Origin: Cytobacillus firmus
GTDB taxonomy: Bacteria; Bacillota; Bacilli; Bacillales; Cytobacillaceae
Length of the DNA: 64,000 nt
Assembly (NCBI RefSeq): GCF_023612095.1
Contig: NZ_CP086235.1
Location: 3,731,501-3,795,500, forward strand
Direction: 5' to 3'
Under the pieces are notes generated by a model. It searched no databases. It was given only the letters and a program-made list of their open reading frames with translations, and was not told the DNA's origin. A program made the translations under genes and the position numbers. Below are positions 43,827 to 52,501 of the stretch, in pieces. Numbering within the stretch: the stretch's first letter is position 1; the number at the start of each line of letters is the position of its first letter.

Positions 43827-45037
43827 ATGGTAAAACAGACGAAAAGAAATTTAATGATTATGTGGTTTGCCAATTTCTTTGTGGCAGGCAGTATGACAAT
43901 GGTGCTTCCCTTTATTTCATTATATATAGAAAGCTTCGGCGATCATTCTCCAACCTATGTGCAGCATTGGTCAGGGTGGACGTTTGCCATTACATTTGTA
44001 ACCGCATTTCTTTTTTCTCCTGTGTGGGGAAGAATAGGTGATCTTTTTGGGCGAAGGAAAATATTGATTCTATCGGGAATCGGCATGGGGATATCCATCT
44101 TCCTGATGGGATATGTGACTAACGTCTGGCAACTGTTTTTTCTAAGGCTGTTTATGGGGATTTTTACTGGCTTCATCGGTATGTCCCAGGCATTCATTTC
44201 TACGCAGACACCGAAGGAAATTGCCGGCAGGGTGATGGGGACACTGCAGACCGGAAGCATTACAGGTTCTTTGATGGGTCCTCTTCTTGGCGGAGTCCTC
44301 GCAGATTTATTCGGTTTTGCAGATACCTTTAAGTGGACCTCCATCGCCATCTTAGTTTCCGCTTTTCTTGTCTTTTTCACAAAAGAACACAAAATCCAAA
44401 CACAAAAGGGCGAGAAAACGCGGTATTCAAGCAAGGCGGTCATTCAGCATATTCTCAGCCATCCTGTCCTGCTGACAGTTATGCTGATATCAACTCTTGT
44501 TCAAATTGCACATTTCAGCATCCAGCCTATCCTATCCCTATATGTCAGTGAATTGCACGGACCGGAAAATCTGGCATTTTTTGCTGGAATTGCTTTTTCA
44601 GCTGCAGGGCTTGGCAATCTTCTGATGGCAAGGCAATGGGGAAAATCGCGGATCAGCATGGCTATATTAAAACGCTGGTTGTTCTCCTCTTCCTCGCAGG
44701 CGTGTTTTATCTGCCGGGGGGATTTGTCTCAAACATGTGGCAGCTGGTTCTTGTCCGCTTTGCACTTGGTGTCACCATCGGGGGCATCATCCCTGTCCGA
44801 ATCGCTTATATCCGCCAGGAAGCGCCGGTTGCTATGCAGGGTGAAGTGCTTGGGTACAACACAAGTCTTCGCTTTTTCGGGAATATCATAGGACCCGTTA
44901 TTGGCGGTATGATCTCTGGCTACCTTGGCTTTTCGGCCGTATTTGTCGTCACAAGCTTCCTCCTCATCCTGAGCGGACTGATTCTGCTCGGAGCGATGAA
45001 CCGCCATCCGAAGCTTGCGAAGGATTCTTCTTATTAA
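43827..45037 (+). pseudogene. MFS multidrug efflux transporter (MdtG-like), frameshifted at a G4A4 run
   Basis: A 12-helix major-facilitator drug:proton antiporter. Motif A is GRIGDLFGRRK after helix 2, and motif C-like GSLMGPLLGGVLADLFG in helix 5 supports the exporter class. The frame is intact for eight helices to NLLMARQWGK, then shifts at 44638-44645 (GGGGAAAA). In the next frame IADQHGYIKTLVVLLFLAGV continues through the last four helices to 45037. One extra G or A would give a normal 403-residue protein. A spurious tail of the first frame runs to 44891. The ATG at 43827 has only a modest ribosome site (GGAAAGAAG). Confidence 0.87.
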
Positions 45038-45078
45038 ATAAAAATGAAGCCGGCATCTCTGCTGGCTTCATTTTTATT
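45036..45078. terminator. Bidirectional terminator between the MFS and CoA-disulfide reductase genes
   Basis: A 12-bp perfect stem AAAAATGAAGCC / GGCTTCATTTTT, with further inner GC pairs and A/T tracts on both sides. Confidence 0.9.
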
Positions 45079-46404
45079 TCGCTGCATTGCTTGCAATATG
45101 GACAGCATCCCAGACACCCGCAAACGGCGGTGCATAACAAAGATCCACCATGCCAAGCTCTTCTGCTGCCATATTGTTGTGGATGGCAACGGCAAATACA
45201 TCGATTCGAAGGACCACTCCTTTATTTCCGATGGCGTGGGCTCCGAGTATTCGGTTTGTTTCTTTCTCACAGATCAGCTTGATCCAGATAGGAGTCTGAT
45301 TCGGGTAGTAAGATGGATGGTCTGCAGCTTTTACGAATTCCGTTGTATAGCCTATTCGAAGCTTTTTGGCATCCTCCTCGGAAAGTCCCGTTCTTCCAAG
45401 CTCCATATCAAAAATTTTAATCGCGGCACTTCCCAAAGTTCCCACATATTTTTCATGACTGCCGGCTATATTGGCCCCAGCCAGACGGCCGCATTTATTC
45501 GCGTTTGTTCCCAGCGGTATATAATCATTTTCTTCAAGCACCTTGTGATAAACCTGAGAGCAGTCCCCCGCCGCATAAACCCCTTCAATATTCGTCCGCA
45601 TTTCACGGTCGATGATGATGGCACCATTTTCCGCCGTCTCTATTCCCGATCCTTCCAGAAACTTCGTAGCAGGCTTTACACCTACAGCAACAAGCACTAA
45701 ATCTGCTTTATAAGTGCCTTTATCCGTTTTGACACTCTCCACTTTTCCATTGCCGCTGAAGCTCTCCACCTTTTCTCCCAGGTTCAGATCTACGCCGTTA
45801 TCTCGGATTTCTTTTTCAGCAATATCGGTTATTTCCTTATCAAAAGGAGCTAAGATTCTCTCACCCATTTCAATAACTCGCACATTTTTGCCAAGGGTTT
45901 TCATCGCTTCGACCACTTCGATGCCAATATAGCCTCCGCCGACAATGACAACATCTTTCACTTCCGGTTTGCGTGATATTTCTTTTAATATCAACCCATC
46001 TTCGAGTGTCTTCAGCACATGAATGTTCTCGAGATCGGCTCCAGGAAATGGGGCATGATCGGAAACGTGCCTGTTCCAATCATCAGCTTGTCGTATGTAT
46101 CTGTAAAGGTTTTTCCTGATGCAAGGTCTTTAACCGTTACTTCCCTTTTGTTTGTATCCACTTTTAAAACTTCATGCTGCAGATGTGTTTTAATGTTCCT
46201 CTCAGCAAATTGCTCCTGTGTTCTTGCGATCATTTTACGGTAATCATCATTTTCGCCGGAAATGTAATACGGAAGACCGCAGGCTCCGTAAGATAAGAAT
46301 TCACCCTTTTCATAGACGGTAATTTCCGCTTTTTCGTCCATTCTCCTTAATTTCGATGCGGCTGACATACTTGCAGCCACCCCGCCAATGACCAGCAATT
46401 TCAT
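45074..46404 (-). pseudogene. CoA-disulfide reductase / NADH oxidase-family flavoprotein, frameshifted in a C-run
   Basis: A two-FAD/NAD-domain reductase with a single redox Cys in SYGACGLPYYISG near residue 43, the CoADR type. The N-terminal FAD loop is VIGGVAASMSAASKLRR and the NAD loop is VIVGGGYIGIEVVEAMKTLG. FAD-binding VYAAGDCSQ and the dimerisation domain (from GTLGSAAIKIFDMELGRTGL) follow. After GTGTFPIMP the frame shifts at 46050-46053 (C4 in the gene). In the next frame FPGADLENIH leads into VLKTLEDGLI. One extra C restores a ~443-residue protein. No rhodanese domain is attached. It converges on the MFS gene. Confidence 0.87.
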
Positions 46405-46505
46405 CGGAATCTCTCCTCACGTTTCAAAAAAGTATTCAAGATAGGTTTCGTTAAAAGGTTGAAATTATACAGAATTTCTATACCCTTATAGCTATCCCTT
46501 TTTGG

Positions 46506-47294
46506 CTATTTTAAAACGTTTTTCAGAACTTCTTCTGTTACTTTCCGAACGATATTTCCAATCATTTCTTCTGTCATGCCAGGAGCTGTCCGGATTTCCT
46601 TATCACGTTTCGGAACGGGTATTCCGCCTGTATGAATGCCCATTTTTTCACGGATTGAGATCAGCTCGGCAATTTGTTCTGTACTTAGTTCGTTTGACTT
46701 TTGAATGATGTGATCAGAATACATCAGCATGAGTGCATAGTGTTCCAATGACTCCATCCGGAAATAGGCCTCTGTTATGTCCCTTCCCCAGGTTAGGGCT
46801 CCATGGTTCGCTAGAAGTACAGCATTGTAATCCCTGCAATATGGGGCAATCGAGTCTGGAACTTCCTGTGTACCCGGTGTGGCATACGGGGCTACTGGCA
46901 CTTTGCCAAGCAGGACTACTGCTTCAGGTGAAACGGGTTTTTCAAGGCTAATTCCGGCTATGGCAAACGAAGTGGCCACAGGCGGATGGGCATGGACAAC
47001 CGCCTGTGCTTCAGGATTTTCCTGATACACTCTAAGGTGCATCTTTACTTCTGAAGAGGGCTTCAGCTTCCCTTCCAGAATATTGCCTAAAAGATCCATC
47101 TTAACCATCATATCCGGTGTCATAAACCCTTTGCTCACTCCGGTTGGTGTTGTCCAGAGTTCACGGTCATTCACTTTAATGGAAATGTTTCCGTCGTTTG
47201 CAGCAACGAAGTTTTTATTGTATATTCTTCTGCCGATTTCGCAGATGAGTTCCTTTGCTTCCTGGTCATTATGATATGTATTATTACCAGCCAC
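46506..47294 (-). CDS. Class II aldolase/adducin-family protein (fuculose-phosphate aldolase-like)
   Basis: A 262-residue zinc-dependent aldolase, longer than L-fuculose-1-phosphate aldolase (about 215). Marks are FVAANDGNISIKV (phosphate/substrate loop), TPTGVSKGFM, the zinc His pair in VVHAHPPVATSFA, the catalytic Glu in SPEAVVLLGKVP, and the third zinc His in LLANHGALTWG. Start is GTG 47294, with GGGAG nine bases upstream. It has its own promoter. With mtnK and mtnA nearby it could cleave 5-deoxy- or 5-methylthio-ribulose-1-phosphate in a DHAP shunt; this is inference. Confidence 0.85.
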   Translation of the reverse strand: MAGNNTYHNDQEAKELICEIGRRIYNKNFVAANDGNISIKVNDRELWTTPTGVSKGFMTPDMMVKMDLLGNILEGKLKPSSEVKMHLRVYQENPEAQAVVHAHPPVATSFAIAGISLEKPVSPEAVVLLGKVPVAPYATPGTQEVPDSIAPYCRDYNAVLLANHGALTWGRDITEAYFRMESLEHYALMLMYSDHIIQKSNELSTEQIAELISIREKMGIHTGGIPVPKRDKEIRTAPGMTEEMIGNIVRKVTEEVLKNVLK

Positions 47295-47328
47295 GGCTGT
47301 CAGCTCCCTTCCTATTCACATCCACTCT

Positions 47329-47357
47329 ATTGTATATTCAAAATTAATTTGTTTCAG
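47329..47357 (-). promoter_or_regulatory. Promoter of the class II aldolase gene
   Basis: On the minus strand CTGAAA, 17 bases, then TACAAT. It is about 35 bases before the GTG start. Confidence 0.55.
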
Positions 47358-47396
47358 CATTTTCTATCAGTTTTCATGTTTCGCTAAAATTTGATC

Positions 47397-47410
47397 ATTT
47401 CCGCGGAAAT
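47397..47410. promoter_or_regulatory. Perfect 14-bp palindrome upstream of the aldolase promoter
   Basis: ATTTCCGCGGAAAT, about 40 bases upstream of the -35 box, is fully symmetric and GC-cored in AT-rich surroundings. It may be an operator; it is not part of the subtilase terminator next to it. Confidence 0.4.
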
Positions 47411-47414
47411 ATTT

Positions 47415-47449
47415 ATAAAAAACCGCCTGATCCGAGATCAGACGGTTTT
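47415..47449 (-). terminator. Intrinsic terminator of subtilase 2
   Basis: A 12-bp stem AACCGTCTGATC / GATCAGGCGGTT (one G-U pair) with a 3-base loop, then TTTTTTAT on the minus strand. Confidence 0.85.
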
Positions 47450-47470
47450 CGGGGGTATGATGCTGTTCGT

Positions 47471-48742
47471 TTATTTTACGCGAGGGTACCCGAAGCCTGA
47501 CGCGTAGTCGTCACCAGTTGCTGCTCCGTATCCGCCTTTAATGTCATATTTCTTAGCACGGTTTTGAAGCTCTGTGCGAAGCTGAGTATGGCTCATGGAC
47601 GGGCTGGATGACCAAATTTTCGCTGCTAGGCCTGCTACGTGAGGTGTAGCCATGGATGTACCGCTGATCGTGTTGTAGCCTCCGTTATACCACGTAGACT
47701 CGATGCTCGCACCAGGAGCAGACACTTCCACGTCTTTTTCCTGAATGACATAGTCACCGTCTGTGTTAGGATTTCCGCGGGATGAGAAGTTGGCTACACG
47801 GTATGTACCGTTTTGCTGAACGTTTTCAAGGGCTGCAACCGCGATCGCATTCTTCAGAGCTCCAGGATAGCCGATTGTATTAGCGCTGTAGCCAGAGTTT
47901 CCTGCTGCGGCAACAACAAGGACACCTTTGCCGTATGCGTAATCAACCGCACTGCTGATGAGAGAATCCTTGCCGCTTGAACCAAGGGACATATTAATGA
48001 CCACTTTAGAGCCAGTACGGGATGCTTCGTCAGCTACGTGGCGGATTGCTCCTGCAATATCATCTGAATATCCCGAGCCGTTATCGCCAAGTACTTTATA
48101 AGCCCAGAGCTTTGCCTGTGGAGCTACTCCATAAATGCCCTGTCCATCATATCCGCCATGCGCTAAAACCGTCCCGGCTACATGTGTGCCATGACCCTGG
48201 CGATCCGTACATGAGCCATTTACAAGCGGGCTGGATTGAGTGAAATCCTTACATTGCTCTGCAGAGCCTTCCAGGTCAATATGACTTGTATAAACGCCTG
48301 TATCAAGAACAGCAACCTTAATGCCGCTTCCGCCTGACGTACTCGTAATGCTGCTGTTATTATAGATTGAGGCAATTCCCCATGGTGTCTGATCACTTGG
48401 GTAACCAGCTGCCTGGATGGAAACGGAATCTTTCTTGGACGCCTCTGTTCTGGCAGTATCAAGAGTAACTTCGCTTACTTTTTCAATTTTTAAGTTCTTA
48501 TTTTTCAGGAGTGCCTGGTATTGCTTTGCATTAACCTCTGCAGTCATGCCATCGCTGCCAAAATCCCAACGCTTGTCCACCTGTGAATTCACACTGGCTT
48601 TAGCATTTGCCGGACCCTGGATCAATACCCGGTAGGTTTCGTTTTGGGTCTCCGGTTCTTTTGCGAATGCCCCCGCTGTGAAAACTGATAAACCCATGGT
48701 CATACTTAGAAGTGCTGCTCCTAATGCCTTTTTTTTCTTCAT
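47471..48742 (-). CDS. Secreted subtilisin-like serine protease (S8), paralogue 2
   Basis: A 423-residue pre-pro-subtilase very similar throughout to the one at 40737-41993. The signal peptide KKKKALGAALLSMTMGLSVF is followed by a propeptide ending in KIEKVSEVTLD. Catalytic Asp is in VAVLDTGVYT, His in QGHGTHVAGTV, Ser in SGTSMATPHVAG and oxyanion Asn in AAAGNSG. Both end YASGFG-PRVK. The two genes lie in opposite orientation about 5.5 kb apart. This one sits between mtnKA and the aldolase gene on the same strand. GAGAGGAG precedes the ATG and a strong terminator follows. Confidence 0.94.
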   Translation of the reverse strand: MKKKKALGAALLSMTMGLSVFTAGAFAKEPETQNETYRVLIQGPANAKASVNSQVDKRWDFGSDGMTAEVNAKQYQALLKNKNLKIEKVSEVTLDTARTEASKKDSVSIQAAGYPSDQTPWGIASIYNNSSITSTSGGSGIKVAVLDTGVYTSHIDLEGSAEQCKDFTQSSPLVNGSCTDRQGHGTHVAGTVLAHGGYDGQGIYGVAPQAKLWAYKVLGDNGSGYSDDIAGAIRHVADEASRTGSKVVINMSLGSSGKDSLISSAVDYAYGKGVLVVAAAGNSGYSANTIGYPGALKNAIAVAALENVQQNGTYRVANFSSRGNPNTDGDYVIQEKDVEVSAPGASIESTWYNGGYNTISGTSMATPHVAGLAAKIWSSSPSMSHTQLRTELQNRAKKYDIKGGYGAATGDDYASGFGYPRVK

Positions 48743-49081
48743 CCTTTTTCTCCTCTCAAATCTATATTTTTTCTGTCGATTCCTGTTGTATTTAAAGTAT
48801 ATTTAAAATATTCAGACTCTAACAATATGCTAAAATGTTTAATTCTCAGACTTTAGAATCAGGCATAGAAACATAGCTTCTAAAAAAGTAACAGGTATTT
48901 TGACTGATTTACAAATTTTTTCTACGGTCAACATGTTGTTAAATTCATAATATTTCCATACATAAATAAATTACCCCAAAAAAATTAGTTCCTTTGATAG
49001 ATACAAAGAGTGAAATTACACTTCATTTTTATTGATGTCAGGGATATTTTCCTAGTTAAACGCTTTAAAGATATGAAGAAT
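48743..49081 (-). promoter_or_regulatory. Long leader/promoter region of subtilase 2
   Basis: About 340 bases without a gene, strongly AT-rich. On the minus strand AGTCTGA occurs at 48846-48852 and again at 48812-48818, each followed by AT-rich sequence, 34 bases apart. A TATACT -10 candidate lies about 10 bases beyond the second copy. The repeats could bind a regulator. Nothing else is recognised. Confidence 0.4.
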
Positions 49082-49112
49082 AAAAACCCTCCTAACCGCT
49101 TGGTCAGGAGGC
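49082..49112 (-). terminator. Intrinsic terminator of mtnKA
   Basis: Stem CCTCCTGACC / GGTTAGGAGG (one G-U pair) with a 4-base loop, then TTTTTATT on the minus strand. Confidence 0.8.
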
Positions 49113-49121
49113 TATTTCTTC

Positions 49122-50186
49122 TTATTTGAACATCTTTGGAAGGCTTTCTGTGTATGGTGCATACGCGATGCCATTTTCCGTGATAATGCCTGTGATCAGT
49201 TCACTATCTGTTACATCGAATGCGGGATTATAGGTTTTTACACCCTCTGGCGCCATTGGCTTTTCGTACCATTTAGAAGTAATCTCATCTGAATCTCTCA
49301 ATTCAATATGGATATCGTCCCCTGTGTTGCATGCGAGATCAACTGTTGACAGCGGAGCACAAACATAGAAAGGTATATTATAATGTTTCGCTAGAATCGC
49401 AACGCCGGATGTTCCAATCTTATTGGCTGCATCCCCATTTGCTGCAACACGGTCACAGCCGACAAGTACCGCTTGAATCCTGCCTTCTTTCATGATGATG
49501 CTGGCCATATTATCACAGATCAGCGTGACATCCACACCTGCTTCTTCGAGCTCCCATGCAGTCAGGCGGGCCCCCTGCAGAAGCGGGCGGGTTTCATCGG
49601 CGTATACTTTAAAATCATATCCCTTTTCCTGCCCCAAATATATTGGAGCAAGAGCTGTCCCATATTTAGCGGTCGCAATTGTTCCGGCATTACAGTGTGT
49701 CAGAATGCCCCATCCAGGCTCAAGTACAGAAAGCGCGTACTGTCCGATTGACTCGCAAACTTTTTCATCCTCAGCACGAATTTTTTCTGCTTCCTCTTTC
49801 AGAGCCTGCTTTATTTCCTTAGCAGCTTTGCCTTCTTCTTTCTGGAAACGGGCTTCCATGCGGTCGAGCGCCCAAAACAGATTGACAGCAGTTGGCCGTG
49901 ATGACGCCAAGTATTCTTTCGCTTTTTTAAAATCCAGATAAAGTTCTTCATAGCTTTCTGCTGCTGATTGCTTTGTGCCCAAATAAACACCGTAAGCCGC
50001 GGCAATTCCAATGGCAGGTGCACCTCGGACCTTTAAATGATAGATTGCATCCCATATATCCTTTAATTCTTTCAAATGCAAAAAGTTCTTTTCATTCGGC
50101 AGAACTGTTTGATCTAATAGAATGAGTGTATTGTTTTCATCGTCCAATCTGACAGACTGGATGACATCCACTGGTTTCCCCATCAT
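49122..50186 (-). CDS. mtnA: S-methyl-5-thioribose-1-phosphate isomerase
   Basis: Converts methylthioribose-1-phosphate (or 5-deoxyribose-1-phosphate) to the ribulose form. The 354-residue protein is of normal MtnA length and belongs to the eIF2B-like isomerase family. Catalytic residues are the Cys in GILTHCNAGTIATAKYGTAL and the Asp in LICDNMASIIM. Substrate contacts are in VRGAPAIGIAAAYG and GCDRVAANGDAANKIGT. Two ATGs overlap; the first (50186) has GAGGAGG six bases upstream. It follows mtnK by ten bases, so both are on one message. Confidence 0.95.
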   Translation of the reverse strand: MMGKPVDVIQSVRLDDENNTLILLDQTVLPNEKNFLHLKELKDIWDAIYHLKVRGAPAIGIAAAYGVYLGTKQSAAESYEELYLDFKKAKEYLASSRPTAVNLFWALDRMEARFQKEEGKAAKEIKQALKEEAEKIRAEDEKVCESIGQYALSVLEPGWGILTHCNAGTIATAKYGTALAPIYLGQEKGYDFKVYADETRPLLQGARLTAWELEEAGVDVTLICDNMASIIMKEGRIQAVLVGCDRVAANGDAANKIGTSGVAILAKHYNIPFYVCAPLSTVDLACNTGDDIHIELRDSDEITSKWYEKPMAPEGVKTYNPAFDVTDSELITGIITENGIAYAPYTESLPKMFK

Positions 50187-50196
50187 GCTGCCTCCT

Positions 50197-51420
50197 CTAG
50201 AATCTTTTTTCACAGTCTTTCAAAGTACGCACAAAATCCTCTCCTGTTTTAATAGATTCCCTATCCATAATAAACATTTTTCCTGCTGCCAGACAAATCA
50301 TTTCTGCTGCAGCTCTGCTGGTGTAATCTTCAATGGATGTGACATCCTTTACAGATGCCAGCCCGATAATTCTCCTGCATAATTCAAGTCCTGTGACGGC
50401 TGCTGTGTCACGCAGGATTGTATCAAGATAGTATTCCTTAAAGCCTTCATAACTGGCAGTTTGTTCAGTTGCCTTCTCATCCCAGGCCTGCAGGAATTTC
50501 GTTTGGAACAAGTCAATAATATCTTCTATTGTGTTTTCAAGATAACCAAGCTGGTCGGTTCTTGCTTCATCTTCAGTGATGGTATATTTCGCGTTTACAT
50601 AGGCAAAAATCAGGTTGGCAATCACGTTTCCGACATCGTATCCGGCCGGGCCATAAAAGGCGAACTCAGGATCAATGATTTTAGTAGAATCTTCTTTTAC
50701 AAAAATTGAGCCTGTGTGCAGATCGCCATGAAGCAGGGACTGGGCATTGGTCATAAACTCAAATTTAAGCTTTGCCGTTTCAAGCTGAAGCTTTGGATCC
50801 TCCCAAATTTCCTTTTTGGCAAATTCCCTGGTGCCTTCAAACACTTCATTTCTCACACAATCGTAAAACGGTTCTGTGAAGACGAGATCCTCTGAAATTT
50901 CGCATAGTTCCGGGTTTGTGAATTTTTGGACGAGCTCTTTCTTTTCCTTATGTCCCATTACGACATCGGACGTAAGCAACAGGGTATTTACCAGGAAGCT
51001 CGAGATATGGTCAGCAAACAGCGGGAATTTTTCATGCTGCATGAAGGCTGTTCTCATAATAGTGTAATCTGACAGATCCTCCATTGCAGTACAATTCATT
51101 ACTGGATCGTAGTTAAACACTTGTGGCACGAAGCCTGGAGCGAGCTTGTTTTGCAGATCAAGAATTTCGTATTCAATGCGGTTGCGGTCAGGAGACAGCT
51201 TAAATTCATCTGATATTCTGGCAACCGGTCCGGCCTGCTTGATAATCAGAGACTTCTTGTGTTTATGGTCAGTCAGCCTGAAAACATAGTTCAAATTGCC
51301 ATCTCCAATTTCCCTGGAGTCCAATTCAGCATCCGGAGCAAAATAATTCAGCCTCGTTTTGGCATATTCAATGGCTTCCTGTTCAGTCATCGTAAAATAA
51401 GCGGATGTAAAAACAGTCAT
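50197..51420 (-). CDS. mtnK: S-methyl-5-thioribose kinase
   Basis: Phosphorylates methylthioribose at C1 in methionine salvage. It has 407 residues and the aminoglycoside-kinase fold. The N-lobe is YVFRLTDHKHKKSLIIKQAG (Lys for ATP). The catalytic loop is SLLHGDLHTGSIF, the metal Asp is in IIDPEFAFYGPAGYD (a DPE variant of DFG typical of MtnK), and a GYDVGNVIANL helix follows. AGGCTTTTTGC precedes ATG 51420. The ~140-base upstream gap is AT-rich and contains no SAM riboswitch, unlike the B. subtilis mtnKA leader. Confidence 0.95.
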   Translation of the reverse strand: MTVFTSAYFTMTEQEAIEYAKTRLNYFAPDAELDSREIGDGNLNYVFRLTDHKHKKSLIIKQAGPVARISDEFKLSPDRNRIEYEILDLQNKLAPGFVPQVFNYDPVMNCTAMEDLSDYTIMRTAFMQHEKFPLFADHISSFLVNTLLLTSDVVMGHKEKKELVQKFTNPELCEISEDLVFTEPFYDCVRNEVFEGTREFAKKEIWEDPKLQLETAKLKFEFMTNAQSLLHGDLHTGSIFVKEDSTKIIDPEFAFYGPAGYDVGNVIANLIFAYVNAKYTITEDEARTDQLGYLENTIEDIIDLFQTKFLQAWDEKATEQTASYEGFKEYYLDTILRDTAAVTGLELCRRIIGLASVKDVTSIEDYTSRAAAEMICLAAGKMFIMDRESIKTGEDFVRTLKDCEKRF

Positions 51421-51556
51421 GCAAAAAGCCTCCCATACGAATCTTTTTAATAGTATCTATTATTTTGTTAATTTAATATATTATAAAATATCTAAAAACT
51501 ATTATGTGGCCTGGGGTTCGACAATCGTTTTTTAAATATTCCACTTTTAAACTTCG

Positions 51557-51584
51557 AAAAAAAAGCCGCTTTAAGAGCAGCTCC
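51557..51584 (-). terminator. Intrinsic terminator of the RsbR-like gene
   Basis: Stem AGCTGC / GCGGCT (one G-U pair) with a 7-base loop, then eight T on the minus strand. Confidence 0.7.
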
Positions 51585-51595
51585 ATTCATTACCG

Positions 51596-52411
51596 CTATT
51601 TAATGCTTCTAATCGCCTGCAGGACGTTCGAGTATACTTCAAGGGATGATAGGTCAATGCCCAGTGTAACGGCTCTTTTTGCCAAATCCGGTCTGACACC
51701 TGTGGCAATGGTATTGACTCCAATCAGCTGGAGAATATTCCGGATATCAAAAATATGATTGGCAATTTCAACATCTATATTCACCGTGCCGGAAAAATCG
51801 ATAATTAAGGTTTCGATTCCCAGCTGGCTGACCCGAGGGACTGTCTTCTCAATGATGATTTGAGCTCTGTCATAGTCTATGCTGCCGATCAATGGAAGTA
51901 TTGCAATGCTGCCCTGAATTGGTACAATGGTTGCAGACAGCTCATTTACCTGGGATTGGGTCTCTTTTAATTGTTCTTCGGAGTGCCGTTCAAAGGCAAA
52001 TACGGTCTCATTAACACTGATGTCCAGCATAAAGTTCACTTTTTTGACAATAGTAATAATTTCTTCAGCCGTTAATTCAAACTTTTTGCTAATATCATTT
52101 AATCTATCAGTAAAAACGAGGCGGGTATCCGGATACCGGATGACGATATCAGAAATTTTTCCTCCCTTGGAGGCAGCCCGTTCGCCATTTCCCTTGCTCC
52201 ATTCAACCAGTCCTTCAGGAATCCTCTCATTGCTGCTTGCAATCATCGTTCCCAGGAACTTCATAAACTCCACATACATCGAAACGGCAGCCTTAAATTC
52301 CTGTTTTGGAATTTCAAAACCAAATCGTTTTACGATTTCTGTAACCAGCTCTTCTGATAATACCTCCGCATTTTGAGTAAGATACGCTGAAACTTTATGA
52401 ATAGGCTCCAT
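51596..52411 (-). CDS. RsbR-family STAS-domain protein (stressosome-type)
   Basis: A 271-residue cytosolic protein with an N-terminal four-helix, RsbR_N-like domain (about 1-130), a linker (SEEQLKETQSQVNELSATIV) and a C-terminal STAS domain (about 155-271). STAS marks are PLIGSIDYDRAQ, IIDFSGTVNIDVEIANHIFD and LQLIGVNTIATGVRPDLAKR. In B. subtilis RsbR proteins two threonines in these last segments are phosphorylated by RsbT. Here the second site keeps Thr, but the first reads NIDV with Val. No rsbS/rsbT lies nearby. Monocistronic. Confidence 0.85.
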   Translation of the reverse strand: MEPIHKVSAYLTQNAEVLSEELVTEIVKRFGFEIPKQEFKAAVSMYVEFMKFLGTMIASSNERIPEGLVEWSKGNGERAASKGGKISDIVIRYPDTRLVFTDRLNDISKKFELTAEEIITIVKKVNFMLDISVNETVFAFERHSEEQLKETQSQVNELSATIVPIQGSIAILPLIGSIDYDRAQIIIEKTVPRVSQLGIETLIIDFSGTVNIDVEIANHIFDIRNILQLIGVNTIATGVRPDLAKRAVTLGIDLSSLEVYSNVLQAIRSIK

Positions 52412-52501
52412 GTGTATATATCTCCCCTCTTATGTCTTGCTTCGATTATATCCTACTATATCTTCAAAATGACAGAATGGGAAATAAATAGGAAGATTTC
52501 C

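Noticed and set aside
44636..45037. Separate 133-residue gene for the end of the MFS transporter
   Set aside because: Its start lies in the middle of a helix boundary with no ribosome site; it is the frameshifted C-terminal third of the same transporter.
45074..46018. Independent reductase gene separate from 46012-46404
   Set aside because: It begins mid-domain after the FAD motif and continues exactly where the other frame stops; the two are one frameshifted gene.
51421..51595. SAM (S-box) riboswitch before mtnK, as in B. subtilis
   Set aside because: The gap is short and AT-rich, with no GC-rich helices or terminator stem in the leader.
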